Assembly: GCF_041224415.1 (NCBI RefSeq)
Contig: NZ_JBGFFE010000002.1
Span: forward strand, 271,837-335,836
Length of the DNA: 64,000 nucleotides
Reading direction: 5' to 3'
Origin: Clostridium_B lapidicellarium
GTDB taxonomy: Bacteria; Bacillota; Clostridia; Clostridiales; Clostridiaceae
The position numbers were made by a program, and so were the translations under genes. Of the stretch, positions 34,183 to 43,473 are shown one piece after another; within the stretch, counting starts at the first letter, position 1; every line of letters starts with the position of its first letter. The notes beneath the pieces are model-generated. The model had not been told where the DNA came from. It was given only the letters and a program-made list of their open reading frames with translations, and ran no database searches.

Positions 34183-35229
34183 CTACCCAATTACATAGAC
34201 ATCAACCCACTTCACACCCCAATTGCTGGCTTCCGAGTTTGAATTGAAAAACAAATCGACTCTATTGCCTTTAATGGCTCCTCCTGTATCTTCCGCTACG
34301 GCATAACCATAGCCTTCCACATAAAGCTTTGTGCCAAGTGGTATTACTCTAGGATCAACCGCTATGGAACTATATTTTTCAGTATCTCTCCTCGCTACAG
34401 TTCCCGAAGCAGTTATACCAAATGCTGGATCTCCAGGCCTCTTGCCTGTACTTTGATAATCTGCAGTATATGCAGTAGCCTTCATTTTAACGGATCTGGC
34501 ATAATCAATACTTTCTCCTCTAGAAAGAGTATTGCCAGTCAATGTACCTACGGCCACTACTTTTTTCACGGGTTCTTTTTTTACAATTTCTCTCATTGTC
34601 TTTCTTGAAACTTCTTTTCCATTTTCATATGTCACTCTAGTTACAATCTCTTTTTCACCATTTTGTCCTTCTTGTAAAAGTTTTTTATCGCCGTATTTAA
34701 TCTGTGCATCATTTTTTAAAACTGTTTCATACTTTATGGCTCTGCTTTCTTTCAAGTCTTTAATCTGAACCCTAGTCACCACTATTTTCATGCCTCTTAA
34801 AATGGCATGTTCTCTGGATGGATATACCCTATCCAGATTAGAAATTCTAATATTTTCACTTTTTAATAATTTTTCAACACTATCTTCTGCTGACTCCGTG
34901 CTTAATTTTTTTCCATCAACTTCTACTTCAACCCTTACAGCTCTCTTAATCGTCAGCTTGCTTTTATCCTTAACTTTGCTGTCTAGACTAGGTACTACCT
35001 TATCCCTTGGCCCTATCTTAATTCCATTGCTGGCCAAAACCTTTCTATAGCTGTGACCAAGTGTAACAGCTTTTATATTTTTACCATCTACCGAAATTGT
35101 CACCGTTTTTCTCATGTTAAACATCACTAAGGTTAAAATGACTAAACTTATAGATATAACAAATTCCATTTCTATTTTAGGACCACGGGGAAAATATTTC
35201 TTCAAGCAAGTTCCAAACTTCTCCACCAT
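34183..35229 (-). CDS. G5 and 3D domain cell-wall protein (YabE-like)
   Basis: About 348 residues with an N-terminal membrane segment (FVISISLVILTLVMF), two DUF348 repeats (residues of about 45-160), a G5 domain (about 165-245) and a C-terminal 3D domain. The 3D domain shows its aspartates in AVDPRVIPLGT and AEDTGG...NRVDLFF. Proteins of this plan resemble resuscitation-promoting factors and lytic transglycosylases and act on peptidoglycan outside the cell. In Bacillus yabE lies beside rnmV and ksgA, as here. ATG 35229 has AGAGGAGG upstream and is preferred to the open-frame 35265. Confidence 0.88.
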   Translation of the reverse strand: MVEKFGTCLKKYFPRGPKIEMEFVISISLVILTLVMFNMRKTVTISVDGKNIKAVTLGHSYRKVLASNGIKIGPRDKVVPSLDSKVKDKSKLTIKRAVRVEVEVDGKKLSTESAEDSVEKLLKSENIRISNLDRVYPSREHAILRGMKIVVTRVQIKDLKESRAIKYETVLKNDAQIKYGDKKLLQEGQNGEKEIVTRVTYENGKEVSRKTMREIVKKEPVKKVVAVGTLTGNTLSRGESIDYARSVKMKATAYTADYQSTGKRPGDPAFGITASGTVARRDTEKYSSIAVDPRVIPLGTKLYVEGYGYAVAEDTGGAIKGNRVDLFFNSNSEASNWGVKWVDVYVIG

Positions 35230-35492
35230 AAAAATACCTCCTCTGGGCAAAAGTACAATATTCATTACCCTGTATAAAACTGTTCTTCAAAATACAAATG
35301 CATCCTATGCATAAAATTTATAAATAAAATACTTATTTATGATTGCAATAAAAAATAATTCCCATTTGAATCACAGTTTACATTATTTTTAGGTGGTTTT
35401 TATATAGACTATGTTATAACTATAAATTTAATTACTAAAATATGCAATTTAAGTAAAAAATGTTAACACCTCTTTTTTATTTTACACTATTA

Positions 35493-36263
35493 TTACAAAT
35501 TAAGCAAGTGTTTTGTATTGGAAATTGTTATTTTGCTTATCTCTTTTACATCCATATTTTTTATCTCTGCAATTTTATCCATAATAAACCTGATATACTC
35601 GGATCTGTTTCTTCTGCCCCTAAAAGGAACCGGTGTCATATAGGGACAGTCAGTTTCCACTAAAATTCTATTAAGCGGTATCTCTCTTGCCACATCCACA
35701 GCTTTTTTCGCATTCTTAAAAGTCACCACTCCTGTAAATCCTATATAATACCCCAGCTTTAAACATTCTCTTGCAAATTCAACACTTCCCGAAAAACAAT
35801 GGATCTCACCAACAACATCCTTAAACTGTTTTATTACATCGAAAGTGTCTTTATGAGCTTCCCTATCATGTATAATCACAGGTAAATTGAGCTCTTGTGC
35901 TAATTCCATCTGCTTTATGAACGTGGATTTCTGTACACTTCTCGGTGGGTTTTCCCTGCAATAGTAATCAAGTCCTATCTCTCCTATGGCCTTTACCTTT
36001 TTGTTTTTTACAAGTTCTTTCAATTCTATTACTGTATTATTGTCAAATTTATCTGCATATTCCGGATGTATGCCTACAGCTGCATAAAATATATCATGCT
36101 TTTTAGCCAATTCAACAGAATTTCTGGAACCCTCCATGGAAGAACCACAATTTAGTACACCCACAATATTCCCGTCTTTCAGCTCTCCTATGATTTTTTC
36201 CCTATCCCCGTCAAATTGTTCATCATCATAATGTGCATGTGCGTCAAAAATATCCACTGTCAT
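35493..36263 (-). CDS. tatD: TatD-family metal-dependent DNase
   Basis: A 256-residue TIM-barrel hydrolase of the TatD family. Metal ligands are visible in DAHAHYDDEQF at the start, GEIGLDYY, HDREAH, HCFSG and ETDCPYM. Family members have 3'-5' exonuclease or DNase activity linked to repair or DNA turnover. AGGAGG precedes the ATG. The gene follows metG by about 95 bp, and the metG-tatD-rnmV-ksgA order is conserved in Firmicutes. A strong terminator after metG suggests it also has its own promoter. Confidence 0.92.
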   Translation of the reverse strand: MTVDIFDAHAHYDDEQFDGDREKIIGELKDGNIVGVLNCGSSMEGSRNSVELAKKHDIFYAAVGIHPEYADKFDNNTVIELKELVKNKKVKAIGEIGLDYYCRENPPRSVQKSTFIKQMELAQELNLPVIIHDREAHKDTFDVIKQFKDVVGEIHCFSGSVEFARECLKLGYYIGFTGVVTFKNAKKAVDVAREIPLNRILVETDCPYMTPVPFRGRRNRSEYIRFIMDKIAEIKNMDVKEISKITISNTKHLLNL

Positions 36264-36312
36264 AATTACATTCCTCCTAATTACAAGTATACATTTTAAT
36301 TTTAATTATAAC

Positions 36313-36349
36313 AAAATACTATCAAAAATATACTTTTTGATAGTATTTT
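36313..36349 (-). terminator. Terminator of metG
   Basis: A perfect 16-bp stem built from AAAATACTATCAAAAA and its complement, with a five-base loop; the T-rich arm serves as the U-tract on the minus strand. The mirror arm makes it work in both directions. It lies 8 bp past the metG stop. Confidence 0.75.
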
Positions 36350-36357
36350 ACATATTT

Positions 36358-38295
36358 TTAGCTTATTGTACTGCCTGGAGGAAGTTTCCCTGATATTGAA
36401 ACTGTACATAATTTGCTGTCATCTTCTGAAGCCGCAGACAATATCATCCCCTGAGAAATTTCACCCTTTAATTTTATGGGCTTTAAATTTGCCACTATTA
36501 CTACATATTTCCCGACAAGTTCTTCAGGACTATAGTATTTTGCTATACCCGAAATTACCTGCCTTTTTTCCTTTCCTAAATCCAATTGAAATTTAAGTAA
36601 TTTGTTTGAACCTTCTATAGCCTCACATTTCAATACTTTGGCCACTCTGAGATCAAGCTTTTCGAAATCATCTATACCTATTTCCTTTTTGCGAATTTTC
36701 ACTTTGGATGCATTTGCAGAACTCTGATGTTTTTTTAACTCATCCAGCTCCTTCAATTTTTTATCCAAATCTATTCTCGGAAACAGAGCACTACCCTTGT
36801 TTATTTTGGTTCCCGCCTTAGTTCCGTCAAAAGAAGCTGTACTATCCCACGACGTAATATCCACATTAAGTTGTTTATACATCTCCTCACTGGTTTCAGG
36901 AAGATACGGTGAGATACATATTGCAATTATCCTCAAAGATTCCGAAAGGTTATAAAGTACGGTCCCCAGCCTTCTTTCCCTGCCAGCATCCTTAGCCAGT
37001 ACCCATGGTGTCGTATCATCTATATATTTATTAGTCGCACCTATAAGTTCCCATATACTGTCCAATGCTTCTGGTATTCTAAGATTATCCATGTTTTTCT
37101 CTACCTTTTTAGGTGTGTTCAATGCTATATCTATAAGTCTACCGTCAACATCATCTTCCCTTCCCGACGGCACAGGTATTATTCCATTAAAATACTTTTC
37201 TATCATAGTACAAGTTCTGGACAAAAGATTACCCAGATCATTGGCTAAATCCGAATTGATCCTCCTTATAAATATTTCATTGTTGAACAGCCCATCTGAG
37301 CCAAATGGTATTTCTCTTAGGAGATAATATCTGACAGCATCCGTACCAAAATTATTTACTAAAACCACGGGATCCACCACATTTCCCTTGGATTTGGACA
37401 TTTTACCTCCATTGACCAGAAGCCATCCGTGCCCAAATACTTTCTTGGGAATAGGTTCCCCCAGAGCCATAAGTATTATAGGCCAATAAATGGTGTGAAA
37501 TCTCAATATATCCTTGCCCACCAAATGCAAGTCGGCCGGCCAGTATTTTTTATATAATTCCTGATTTTCGCTGCCGTAACCAAGTGCGGTTATATAATTT
37601 GCCAGTGCATCTATCCACACATATATGACATGTTTCCTGTCGAAAGTCACAGGTATACCCCAATCAAAAGATGTCCTTGAAACACAGAGATCCTGCAGAC
37701 CCGGCTTCAAAAAATTATTTATCATTTCATTTTTTCTGGATTCCGGCTGTATAAAATCCGGATGTGATTCGATATATTCTATAAGTCTGGGAGCATATTT
37801 TGACATTCTAAAAAAGTAAGCTTCCTCGCTTGTTCTTTCAACAGGCCTTCCGCAGTCAGGACATTTTCCATCTACCAGCTGAGTTTCAGTCCAAAAAGAT
37901 TCGCAGGGAGTACAATACCAGCCCTCATACCTTCCTTTATATATATCCCCTTGATCATACAGCCTTTTAAATATTTTTTGAACTGCCTTTACATGATAAT
38001 CTTCCGTAGTCCTTATAAATTTATCATAGCTTATATTCATCATCTTCCAAAGTTCCTTAATACCAGCTACTATTTTATCCACATATTCTTTGGGACTAAC
38101 TCCCTTTGCCTCTGCCAGTCTTTGAATCTTCTGGCCATGCTCGTCAGTACCTGTCAAAAGCATTACATCATATCCAGTAAGTCTCTTAAATCTGGCCAGG
38201 GCATCTGCCGCCACAGTAGTGTAAGTATTCCCTATATGAAGATTTGCAGACGGATAATAAATGGGTGTAGTGATATAATAAGTTTTTTTAGTCAT
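36358..38295 (-). CDS. metG: Methionyl-tRNA synthetase
   Basis: About 645 residues. The HIGH signature reads LHIGN, the KMSKS loop is KMSKSKGN near residue 300, and a zinc knuckle CTPCES...CPDCGRP lies at about 125-150. The C-terminal 110 residues (FEKLDLRVAKVLKCEAIEG...) are the EMAP/Trbp111-like tRNA-binding domain. ATG 38295 is chosen because AAGGAGA lies upstream; the open frame to 38349 runs through the leader terminator. A methionine T-box leader precedes the gene. Confidence 0.96.
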   Translation of the reverse strand: MTKKTYYITTPIYYPSANLHIGNTYTTVAADALARFKRLTGYDVMLLTGTDEHGQKIQRLAEAKGVSPKEYVDKIVAGIKELWKMMNISYDKFIRTTEDYHVKAVQKIFKRLYDQGDIYKGRYEGWYCTPCESFWTETQLVDGKCPDCGRPVERTSEEAYFFRMSKYAPRLIEYIESHPDFIQPESRKNEMINNFLKPGLQDLCVSRTSFDWGIPVTFDRKHVIYVWIDALANYITALGYGSENQELYKKYWPADLHLVGKDILRFHTIYWPIILMALGEPIPKKVFGHGWLLVNGGKMSKSKGNVVDPVVLVNNFGTDAVRYYLLREIPFGSDGLFNNEIFIRRINSDLANDLGNLLSRTCTMIEKYFNGIIPVPSGREDDVDGRLIDIALNTPKKVEKNMDNLRIPEALDSIWELIGATNKYIDDTTPWVLAKDAGRERRLGTVLYNLSESLRIIAICISPYLPETSEEMYKQLNVDITSWDSTASFDGTKAGTKINKGSALFPRIDLDKKLKELDELKKHQSSANASKVKIRKKEIGIDDFEKLDLRVAKVLKCEAIEGSNKLLKFQLDLGKEKRQVISGIAKYYSPEELVGKYVVIVANLKPIKLKGEISQGMILSAASEDDSKLCTVSISGKLPPGSTIS

Positions 38296-38353
38296 ATTTT
38301 TCTCTCCTTCTTCTCCTGATTTTATAATATGTTTTGACAAAATATACAAACTT

Positions 38354-38656
38354 AAAAAAGCCTCTATATGAAGAAAATTTCTCCATATAGAGGCGCTGCA
38401 TACACTTTACCACTCTATTTTATTTTTATCTCACAATAAAAACCTCACCAGGTAACTCAAAAAATATCTTGATCCTGCTTGAAAATCAAAACTATCATTA
38501 CCCTGCTCTATAACGGCTGCCGCCGTGTTACTTTACTGCCATTTCAAATAACCTGCTCCAGAGCCATATTCATAAGCTATTTTATCACCGGCTTCCACCA
38601 AATTGTCGATTCTCTTTGCATAAAATTGACTTATTACTCTTTCCTTCACTGCATTT
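38354..38656 (-). promoter_or_regulatory. T-box riboswitch (Met) of metG
   Basis: The metG leader carries T-box parts in order on the minus strand: AAAGAGTAATAAG near the stem I base, CAAAGAGAATCG, a GGTGG distal motif, and a specifier loop with ATG (38567-38565) followed by G and a CTCTGGAG stem, matching the ileS leader position for position. A T-box variant AGAGTGGTAAAG follows, with TGGT at 38412-38409. An 11-bp terminator stem with six T (38354-38394) ends 58 bp before the metG start. The T-box core is less canonical than in ileS. Confidence 0.8.
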
Positions 38657-38662
38657 AACAAT

Positions 38663-38691
38663 ATAATATTCCATATATTTTTAACTGTCAA
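38663..38691 (-). promoter_or_regulatory. Promoter of the metG T-box transcript
   Basis: On the minus strand TTGACA (38686-38691) and TATTAT (38663-38668) are 17 bp apart. The -35 overlaps the last codons of the uracil-DNA glycosylase gene. The start would lie near 38656, directly at the T-box. Confidence 0.7.
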
Positions 38692-39256
38692 CATTCTGGT
38701 TCCGAAAATCATCATATTTTTTCTTTATGTCCTTCAAGTCTTCCCAAAATGGAGCTTTTTTATTCTCATCTCTAAGAATTGCAGAAGGATGAAAAGTGGC
38801 AGTCATATAAAACCCTTTTCTCTCCACCCATTTTCCTCTATCTCTTGTAATTCTCCAATCTTTTCCCAATATACAATTCATTGCAGTAGCCCCAAGGCAG
38901 ACAATTATTTTAGGTTTTACCAGTGCCACCTGATTTCTCAAATACGGAATGCAAGCTTCCTCCTCTTGTGTATAAGGCGTCCTATTATTTTCCGGCCTGC
39001 ATTTACAGATATTGCATATGTAATAGTCATTTTTCCTATACAGCCCTATGGATTCGAGAGTTCTCGTCAAAAGCTGGCCAGCTCTTCCAACAAAAGGCAG
39101 ACCAGTTCTATCCTCATCCGCACCAGGTGCCTCTCCTATAAACATGATTTTTCCTCCGGGATTGCCATCTCCAAAAACCATATTAGTTCTGTTATCGCCC
39201 AATTTACATTTATGGCAATTTACACATTCTTCATATAGTTCCTTCCATCTAAGCAA
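38681..39256 (-). CDS. Uracil-DNA glycosylase, family 4 (iron-sulfur)
   Basis: About 191 residues of the family 4 uracil-DNA glycosylases, which remove uracil from DNA. Four cysteines for the [4Fe-4S] cluster are visible: CHKC near the N-terminus and C-x2-C in ICNICKC. The GEAPGADED motif is the catalytic loop and HPSA the C-terminal motif. TTG 39256 (GGAG eleven bases upstream) is preferred; GTG 39268 overlaps that Shine-Dalgarno sequence. It precedes the metG T-box and is transcribed in the same direction. Confidence 0.92.
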   Translation of the reverse strand: MLRWKELYEECVNCHKCKLGDNRTNMVFGDGNPGGKIMFIGEAPGADEDRTGLPFVGRAGQLLTRTLESIGLYRKNDYYICNICKCRPENNRTPYTQEEEACIPYLRNQVALVKPKIIVCLGATAMNCILGKDWRITRDRGKWVERKGFYMTATFHPSAILRDENKKAPFWEDLKDIKKKYDDFRNQNVDS

Positions 39257-39332
39257 TTTAATTCTCACTCCAAACTGTATTTATCAATTATAATAATATT
39301 ATACAACTAATAAGGCTTTATAGAAATACTTA

Positions 39333-39851
39333 TTAAAACATAATCCTAGTTACTACAACCGCAGCTATAATAGCAGACATGTCCGCCATTATAGCTGCCC
39401 AAAGAGTATGTCTTATCTTTTTTATTCCAACAGCACCGAAATAAACTGTCAGTGTATAAAATATGGTTTCCGTAGAACCCATTATTATAGATGACACCCT
39501 GCCTATATAGCTATCCGGGCCAAATTTACTTAGAGTTTCAGCAAATATACCAAGAGCCCCACTTCCCGACAATGGCTTTACAAGTACCAGGGGCACCACC
39601 TCTGGAGGAAGGCCTATGATTTCAACTACAGGCCTTACAAGTGCTATAAAATAATCAAGTGCCTTGGATTCTCTAAATACTCCAACTGCTATTATCATAG
39701 CCAGCAGATACGGGAATATTTTTATACATATACCAATACCCTCTTTGGCACCCTCTACAAAACATTCATACACTTTGACTCTTTTAAATATTCCATATGT
39801 AACCACGATAAATACTATTATAGGAATTATAGATTTTATCATATAATTCAA
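39333..39851 (-). CDS. spmB: Spore maturation protein SpmB
   Basis: A 172-residue membrane protein with four to five hydrophobic segments and the family stretch PLSGSGALGIFAETL, matching SpmB. SpmA and SpmB are known to be needed for proper dehydration of the spore core and hence heat resistance. The start is TTG 39851, with GGAGAG six bases upstream. It follows spmA by 31 bp, so they form an operon. Confidence 0.9.
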   Translation of the reverse strand: MNYMIKSIIPIIVFIVVTYGIFKRVKVYECFVEGAKEGIGICIKIFPYLLAMIIAVGVFRESKALDYFIALVRPVVEIIGLPPEVVPLVLVKPLSGSGALGIFAETLSKFGPDSYIGRVSSIIMGSTETIFYTLTVYFGAVGIKKIRHTLWAAIMADMSAIIAAVVVTRIMF

Positions 39852-39882
39852 CTTATTCTCTCCTCTCTATTTAAAATTCCAG

Positions 39883-40458
39883 TCAAAAATATTTCTCCAT
39901 TATTTTACAGCATATTATTCCAACCACAGCTGCTATTGCAGTTGCTATTATACCTGGAATTATTGTCTCTCCGGGATTTTTCGATCCCACAGCTGCCCTT
40001 ATGGAAATAACTGTAGTGGGTATAAATTGTATACAGGCTGCATTCAGTACCAGAAATAAAGACATATCGTCACTCGCCTCATCTGTCTTACCATTTAACC
40101 GTTTAAGTTCCTCCATGGCCTTTATACCAAAAGGTGTAGCTGCATTAGACAATCCCATCATATTTGCAGTAAGATTCATAACTATCGCCCCTATGGCCTT
40201 TTCATCCCCTGCAGCTTTTTTAAATAATATTTTCAAAACTGGTTTCATTACTCTAGCTATCTTATTTGTAAGTCCGCTTTTCTCCGCTATTTTCATAACA
40301 CCGCACCATAGACACATTATCCCAGCCAGACTTATAACAAGTTTTACTGTTGAATCAGAAGACGAAATAATGGATTTGGATATCTCTTCTCCCCTTCCGC
40401 CCAATATCCCGAAACATATTCCAAAGCACAAGATAAAAAACCATATAATGTTGATCAA
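39883..40458 (-). CDS. spmA: Spore maturation protein SpmA
   Basis: A 191-residue membrane protein with a nucleoside-recognition (Gate)-type core: SLAGIMCLWCGVMKIAE and NLTANMMGLSNAATPFGIKAMEEL are family-typical. Together with SpmB it affects spore core water content and heat resistance. The start is TTG 40458, with GAGGTGG six bases upstream. Its promoter is probably sporulation-specific, but I could not find a convincing sigma-E or sigma-G element. Confidence 0.9.
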   Translation of the reverse strand: MINIIWFFILCFGICFGILGGRGEEISKSIISSSDSTVKLVISLAGIMCLWCGVMKIAEKSGLTNKIARVMKPVLKILFKKAAGDEKAIGAIVMNLTANMMGLSNAATPFGIKAMEELKRLNGKTDEASDDMSLFLVLNAACIQFIPTTVISIRAAVGSKNPGETIIPGIIATAIAAVVGIICCKIMEKYF

Positions 40459-40598
40459 AATAATCCACCTCTAATTTACAATAGGTATTATATTTTAATA
40501 TATGTTAGGTTCTATACATATAAGCCTATTCTCTATTGAAAATACTTTTTAGGAGTGTTAAATTTATACTGTGATAATTTTTTACTGGAGGTTTTCCA

Positions 40599-40841
40599 AT
40601 GACCATTAAAGATATAATGAAATACATTGAAAGTGAATACACTATTATAAATGATACCCCCTGTGAAATATGCGGCGGGGACTACATATCCAGAGATTCT
40701 GATGTAGCTGTAATCAATGGAATCCCTTACGATATATGTGATTGCATTTGTTCAGAATGCGGTCATGAAAAAACATTTCAATTTTGCGCTCCTTTCATAG
40801 AAGACAAAGATTTAAAAAATATAAGGGGAATACTGAATTAA
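40599..40841 (+). CDS. Small putative zinc-binding protein
   Basis: An 80-residue protein with CEICGGDY near residue 22 and CDCICSECGHEK near residue 48, a four-cysteine zinc-ribbon-like arrangement. ACTGGAGG lies upstream of the ATG, so it is a real gene. I recognise no family; such proteins often bind nucleic acid or act as metal-dependent adaptors. It is divergent from spmA, converges on the glucosaminidase gene and shares a strong bidirectional terminator with it. Confidence 0.7.
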   Translation: MTIKDIMKYIESEYTIINDTPCEICGGDYISRDSDVAVINGIPYDICDCICSECGHEKTFQFCAPFIEDKDLKNIRGILN

Positions 40842-40862
40842 TCAAATATTTTTCAGAAGCGA

Positions 40863-40918
40863 AAAGAAGAAATGCTGTAAAATTGTTTTAAAAAGCAATT
40901 TTACAGCATTTCTTCTTT
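40863..40918. terminator. Strong bidirectional terminator
   Basis: A perfect 23-bp stem (40863-40885 with 40896-40918) around a ten-base loop; the A-rich and T-rich arms supply U-tracts on both strands. It serves the plus-strand zinc-binding gene and the minus-strand glucosaminidase gene. Confidence 0.8.
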
Positions 40919-40938
40919 CATATTTTATATTTTGTCTA

Positions 40939-42456
40939 TTATTCTTTTAATTTGGGTATCTCAAATTTTAAATTAGCAGAATTTGATGATACATCCTGTA
41001 TTGATTTCATTATATTAGGTATCTGTTTATAAGCCCAAGCTATATCCGTAGCATATTGGTGCTGCCCCGAATTAGCAGGATTCCATCTCATTTTATAAAG
41101 TGTATCTTGATTATACGAAGGGTTGTTTATATATTGAGATGCCAGCCAGCTCGCTCCCCCTTCTATAGCCTTTTCCGGAGTAGACCATCCATTTCTATAA
41201 GCTGTATCCGTTCCACCTCTTATGGGATCCTTACCTCCTGCTCCTATTCCAAAAAAATTATACACAGGTGTTCCATAAATATAATTTCCCGCACTGTTTC
41301 TAGCACCTCCACTTGCAAGCTGCGAAGTACCGTTTCCAGTTTCAAGCAGGGCATGTGATACTAAATAGGCTGCATTTATATTATTGGCTTTAGCCGCATT
41401 TAAAAAAGATTGTCCCATACCTTCAAAAATTCCCTTCCCTTTTAAAAAATCATTTAAGTTATCTACTTCAGTTCCCTCTGTATATGTAAGTTTTAAAAAT
41501 TGATATTTTCCATAACTATCTAAAAAATTATTCGGATTTACATAATACTTTATTTGATTTCTCGAAGCAGTATTGTCCATTATATTTGCAGCCACAAATA
41601 CAGGTGTACTATTACCTTTCAAATCAACTTGAGATTTAACTATATCATCTAAAGACACATTATATGCCAAATAGTCATCGGGATTTACATCCACGTCATC
41701 TACACATCTGAAATAATCTATATAATAATTATCATAGTCTGTGTTGGCATCCCTATGTATCCCCACAGCTCCATCTCTTTTTACATAGATAATAACTTTA
41801 TACTTCTCTCCATTAGTCCCCGAACTCAATGTCTTCGAAGAAATTATTTTGCCATTTTCTTCACTGGTATAGCCATTGGTAAGTTCTGTATAAGATCCAT
41901 CCGGATCATCTTGTGCATTCACAAATATTCTGTATTGAACACTTGTCCCACTACTGCAGTTTATAAAAAATTCCTGCTTTTGAGACGATAAAAGAGGCAT
42001 GTATTCAAAATTATCAGAGCTTATATTTGGAAGGTACTGGTAATCAGTTCCATCAGAATAAGCATTAGCCGTAGTAAACTGCAATGTTAGAGGCTTATTT
42101 AATTTTTTACCTGAAGTTGATTCCACAGCATCGTTTATAATTAAATAATACTCTTTTCCCGGCTCATAGCCACCTGTTTTCGGACTTATTAATACAGTAT
42201 TGGGATTGCTTCCCAAAGTCACTTCTACAGGAACCGGATTCTTATCTTCATCAGTAACATATATGTTGGAATTATTTACGGTACTCGGTTCCAGATTCCT
42301 ACTAAATCTAACAACCCATTCTTTATTCGTATTTACATCCACTTTGGGAGTTTCCAACGGAGATTGTGCCAGCACCATCTTAAATTGAAATATTAAAATT
42401 GTAAATGTAAAAAATACTCCTAGGGCAAATATCCTTATTTTTTTGTTTTTGTCCAA
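40939..42456 (-). CDS. Secreted glucosaminidase with Ig-like domain
   Basis: A 505-residue secreted protein. It has a signal peptide (IFALGVFFTFTILIFQFKMVLAQ), an SbsA/Big_5 Ig-like domain (about residues 35-135), a middle region without clear domains, and a C-terminal LytD-type N-acetylglucosaminidase domain (about 350-480). This last contains ANNINAAYLVSHALLETGNG, where the Glu is the usual catalytic residue. It would cut peptidoglycan glycan strands as an autolysin. The start is TTG 42456 (GGAGG eight bases upstream). It is followed by a strong terminator; the deacetylase gene lies 36 bp upstream. Confidence 0.85.
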   Translation of the reverse strand: MDKNKKIRIFALGVFFTFTILIFQFKMVLAQSPLETPKVDVNTNKEWVVRFSRNLEPSTVNNSNIYVTDEDKNPVPVEVTLGSNPNTVLISPKTGGYEPGKEYYLIINDAVESTSGKKLNKPLTLQFTTANAYSDGTDYQYLPNISSDNFEYMPLLSSQKQEFFINCSSGTSVQYRIFVNAQDDPDGSYTELTNGYTSEENGKIISSKTLSSGTNGEKYKVIIYVKRDGAVGIHRDANTDYDNYYIDYFRCVDDVDVNPDDYLAYNVSLDDIVKSQVDLKGNSTPVFVAANIMDNTASRNQIKYYVNPNNFLDSYGKYQFLKLTYTEGTEVDNLNDFLKGKGIFEGMGQSFLNAAKANNINAAYLVSHALLETGNGTSQLASGGARNSAGNYIYGTPVYNFFGIGAGGKDPIRGGTDTAYRNGWSTPEKAIEGGASWLASQYINNPSYNQDTLYKMRWNPANSGQHQYATDIAWAYKQIPNIMKSIQDVSSNSANLKFEIPKLKE

Positions 42457-42492
42457 TTGTTACACCTCCATAATCATATAAATAACATTAAC

Positions 42493-43377
42493 TCACTCTG
42501 AAATATCATATTTTTCATTGGCAAGGCGCCTTTCAAATTCGGCCATGCTATGATTTGCACTCACATAAACTCTATTTAGTCGATACAGTCCCTTATTTTT
42601 ATTAGCCCATCCTGACTCCGTAGTAAAAGCCATCTTGTATCCGGCATTTTTTAAAGCTTTTATAGTATTTTCATTCCATTCTCCATAGGGATACGCAAAA
42701 TAATATATTTTCCTGTTCAATAATTTTTCCAAAAATTCTTTAGAATTCTTCAATGTATATAACTGTTTATCATAGGATAATCTGTCCAATTTATCATGAT
42801 TTACCGTATGACTTTCAATATCTATTCCATACCTTTCCATTTCTTTCAATTGATTTGAAGTGAGAAAATCCTCCTCTTTATCTATCGTACTTGTTATTAT
42901 AAAAATAGTAGCTTTAAAGCCAAATTCTTTTAATATTGGGAAAGCATTTTCATAATTATCCCTGTATCCATCGTCAAAGGTGATAACCACTGACTTATCT
43001 GGTACAGGTTTGTCATGAGCTAGAAAATCATACAACTCATTCATAGTAAGTGTAGTGTATCCATTTTCTTTTAAAAATTTCATCTGTTCCCTAAATTTTT
43101 CCTTTGGAAGTCTCAGTTCATTCCCCTTTTCATATTCTATAGAATGATAATACAGCACCGGAACTGACTGGTTATTATATTTTAAATTCTTACCTGTAAA
43201 TGTCCTGTCTTTCAATGAGTTCTGGTTGTTCTTTTTATTTATATTTTTTTCTTCACTATTACTATTTTCTGGATTTATTCTATTGCCGATTCCCCCTTTA
43301 TAGCTCAAAATACCGCAAATTGCAGCAGCAGCAAAAAGTATTAAAGTTATTATAATCAAAAATTTTTTATGAACCAT
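42493..43377 (-). CDS. Membrane-anchored polysaccharide deacetylase (NodB domain)
   Basis: About 294 residues. An N-terminal membrane anchor (FLIIITLILFAAAAICGIL) and a linker precede a NodB-homology domain. VVITFDDGYRD holds the catalytic and metal aspartates, SHTVNH is the H-x3-H metal pair, and YFAYPYGEWN completes the active site. Such enzymes deacetylate peptidoglycan or other GlcNAc polymers outside the membrane. ATG 43377 (AAGGAAAG upstream) is preferred to the open-frame 43488. The glucosaminidase follows 36 bp downstream, so both may act on the wall together. Confidence 0.88.
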   Translation of the reverse strand: MVHKKFLIIITLILFAAAAICGILSYKGGIGNRINPENSNSEEKNINKKNNQNSLKDRTFTGKNLKYNNQSVPVLYYHSIEYEKGNELRLPKEKFREQMKFLKENGYTTLTMNELYDFLAHDKPVPDKSVVITFDDGYRDNYENAFPILKEFGFKATIFIITSTIDKEEDFLTSNQLKEMERYGIDIESHTVNHDKLDRLSYDKQLYTLKNSKEFLEKLLNRKIYYFAYPYGEWNENTIKALKNAGYKMAFTTESGWANKNKGLYRLNRVYVSANHSMAEFERRLANEKYDISE

Positions 43378-43473
43378 ATTTTCACTTTCCTTACATGTTA
43401 ATTCTATACATCCCATTGATTTAATTATAATACATAAAATTATTAAACCAAAATTTACAGGATTACTTGATTT

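Noticed and set aside
38533..38715. Open frame of 60 codons upstream of metG
   Set aside because: It covers the stem I and specifier part of the metG T-box and the end of the glycosylase gene; no ribosome-binding site and no protein family.
40459..40598. Sigma-E promoter for spmA
   Set aside because: A CATATATT element is present, but no ATA at the required 16-18 bp spacing.
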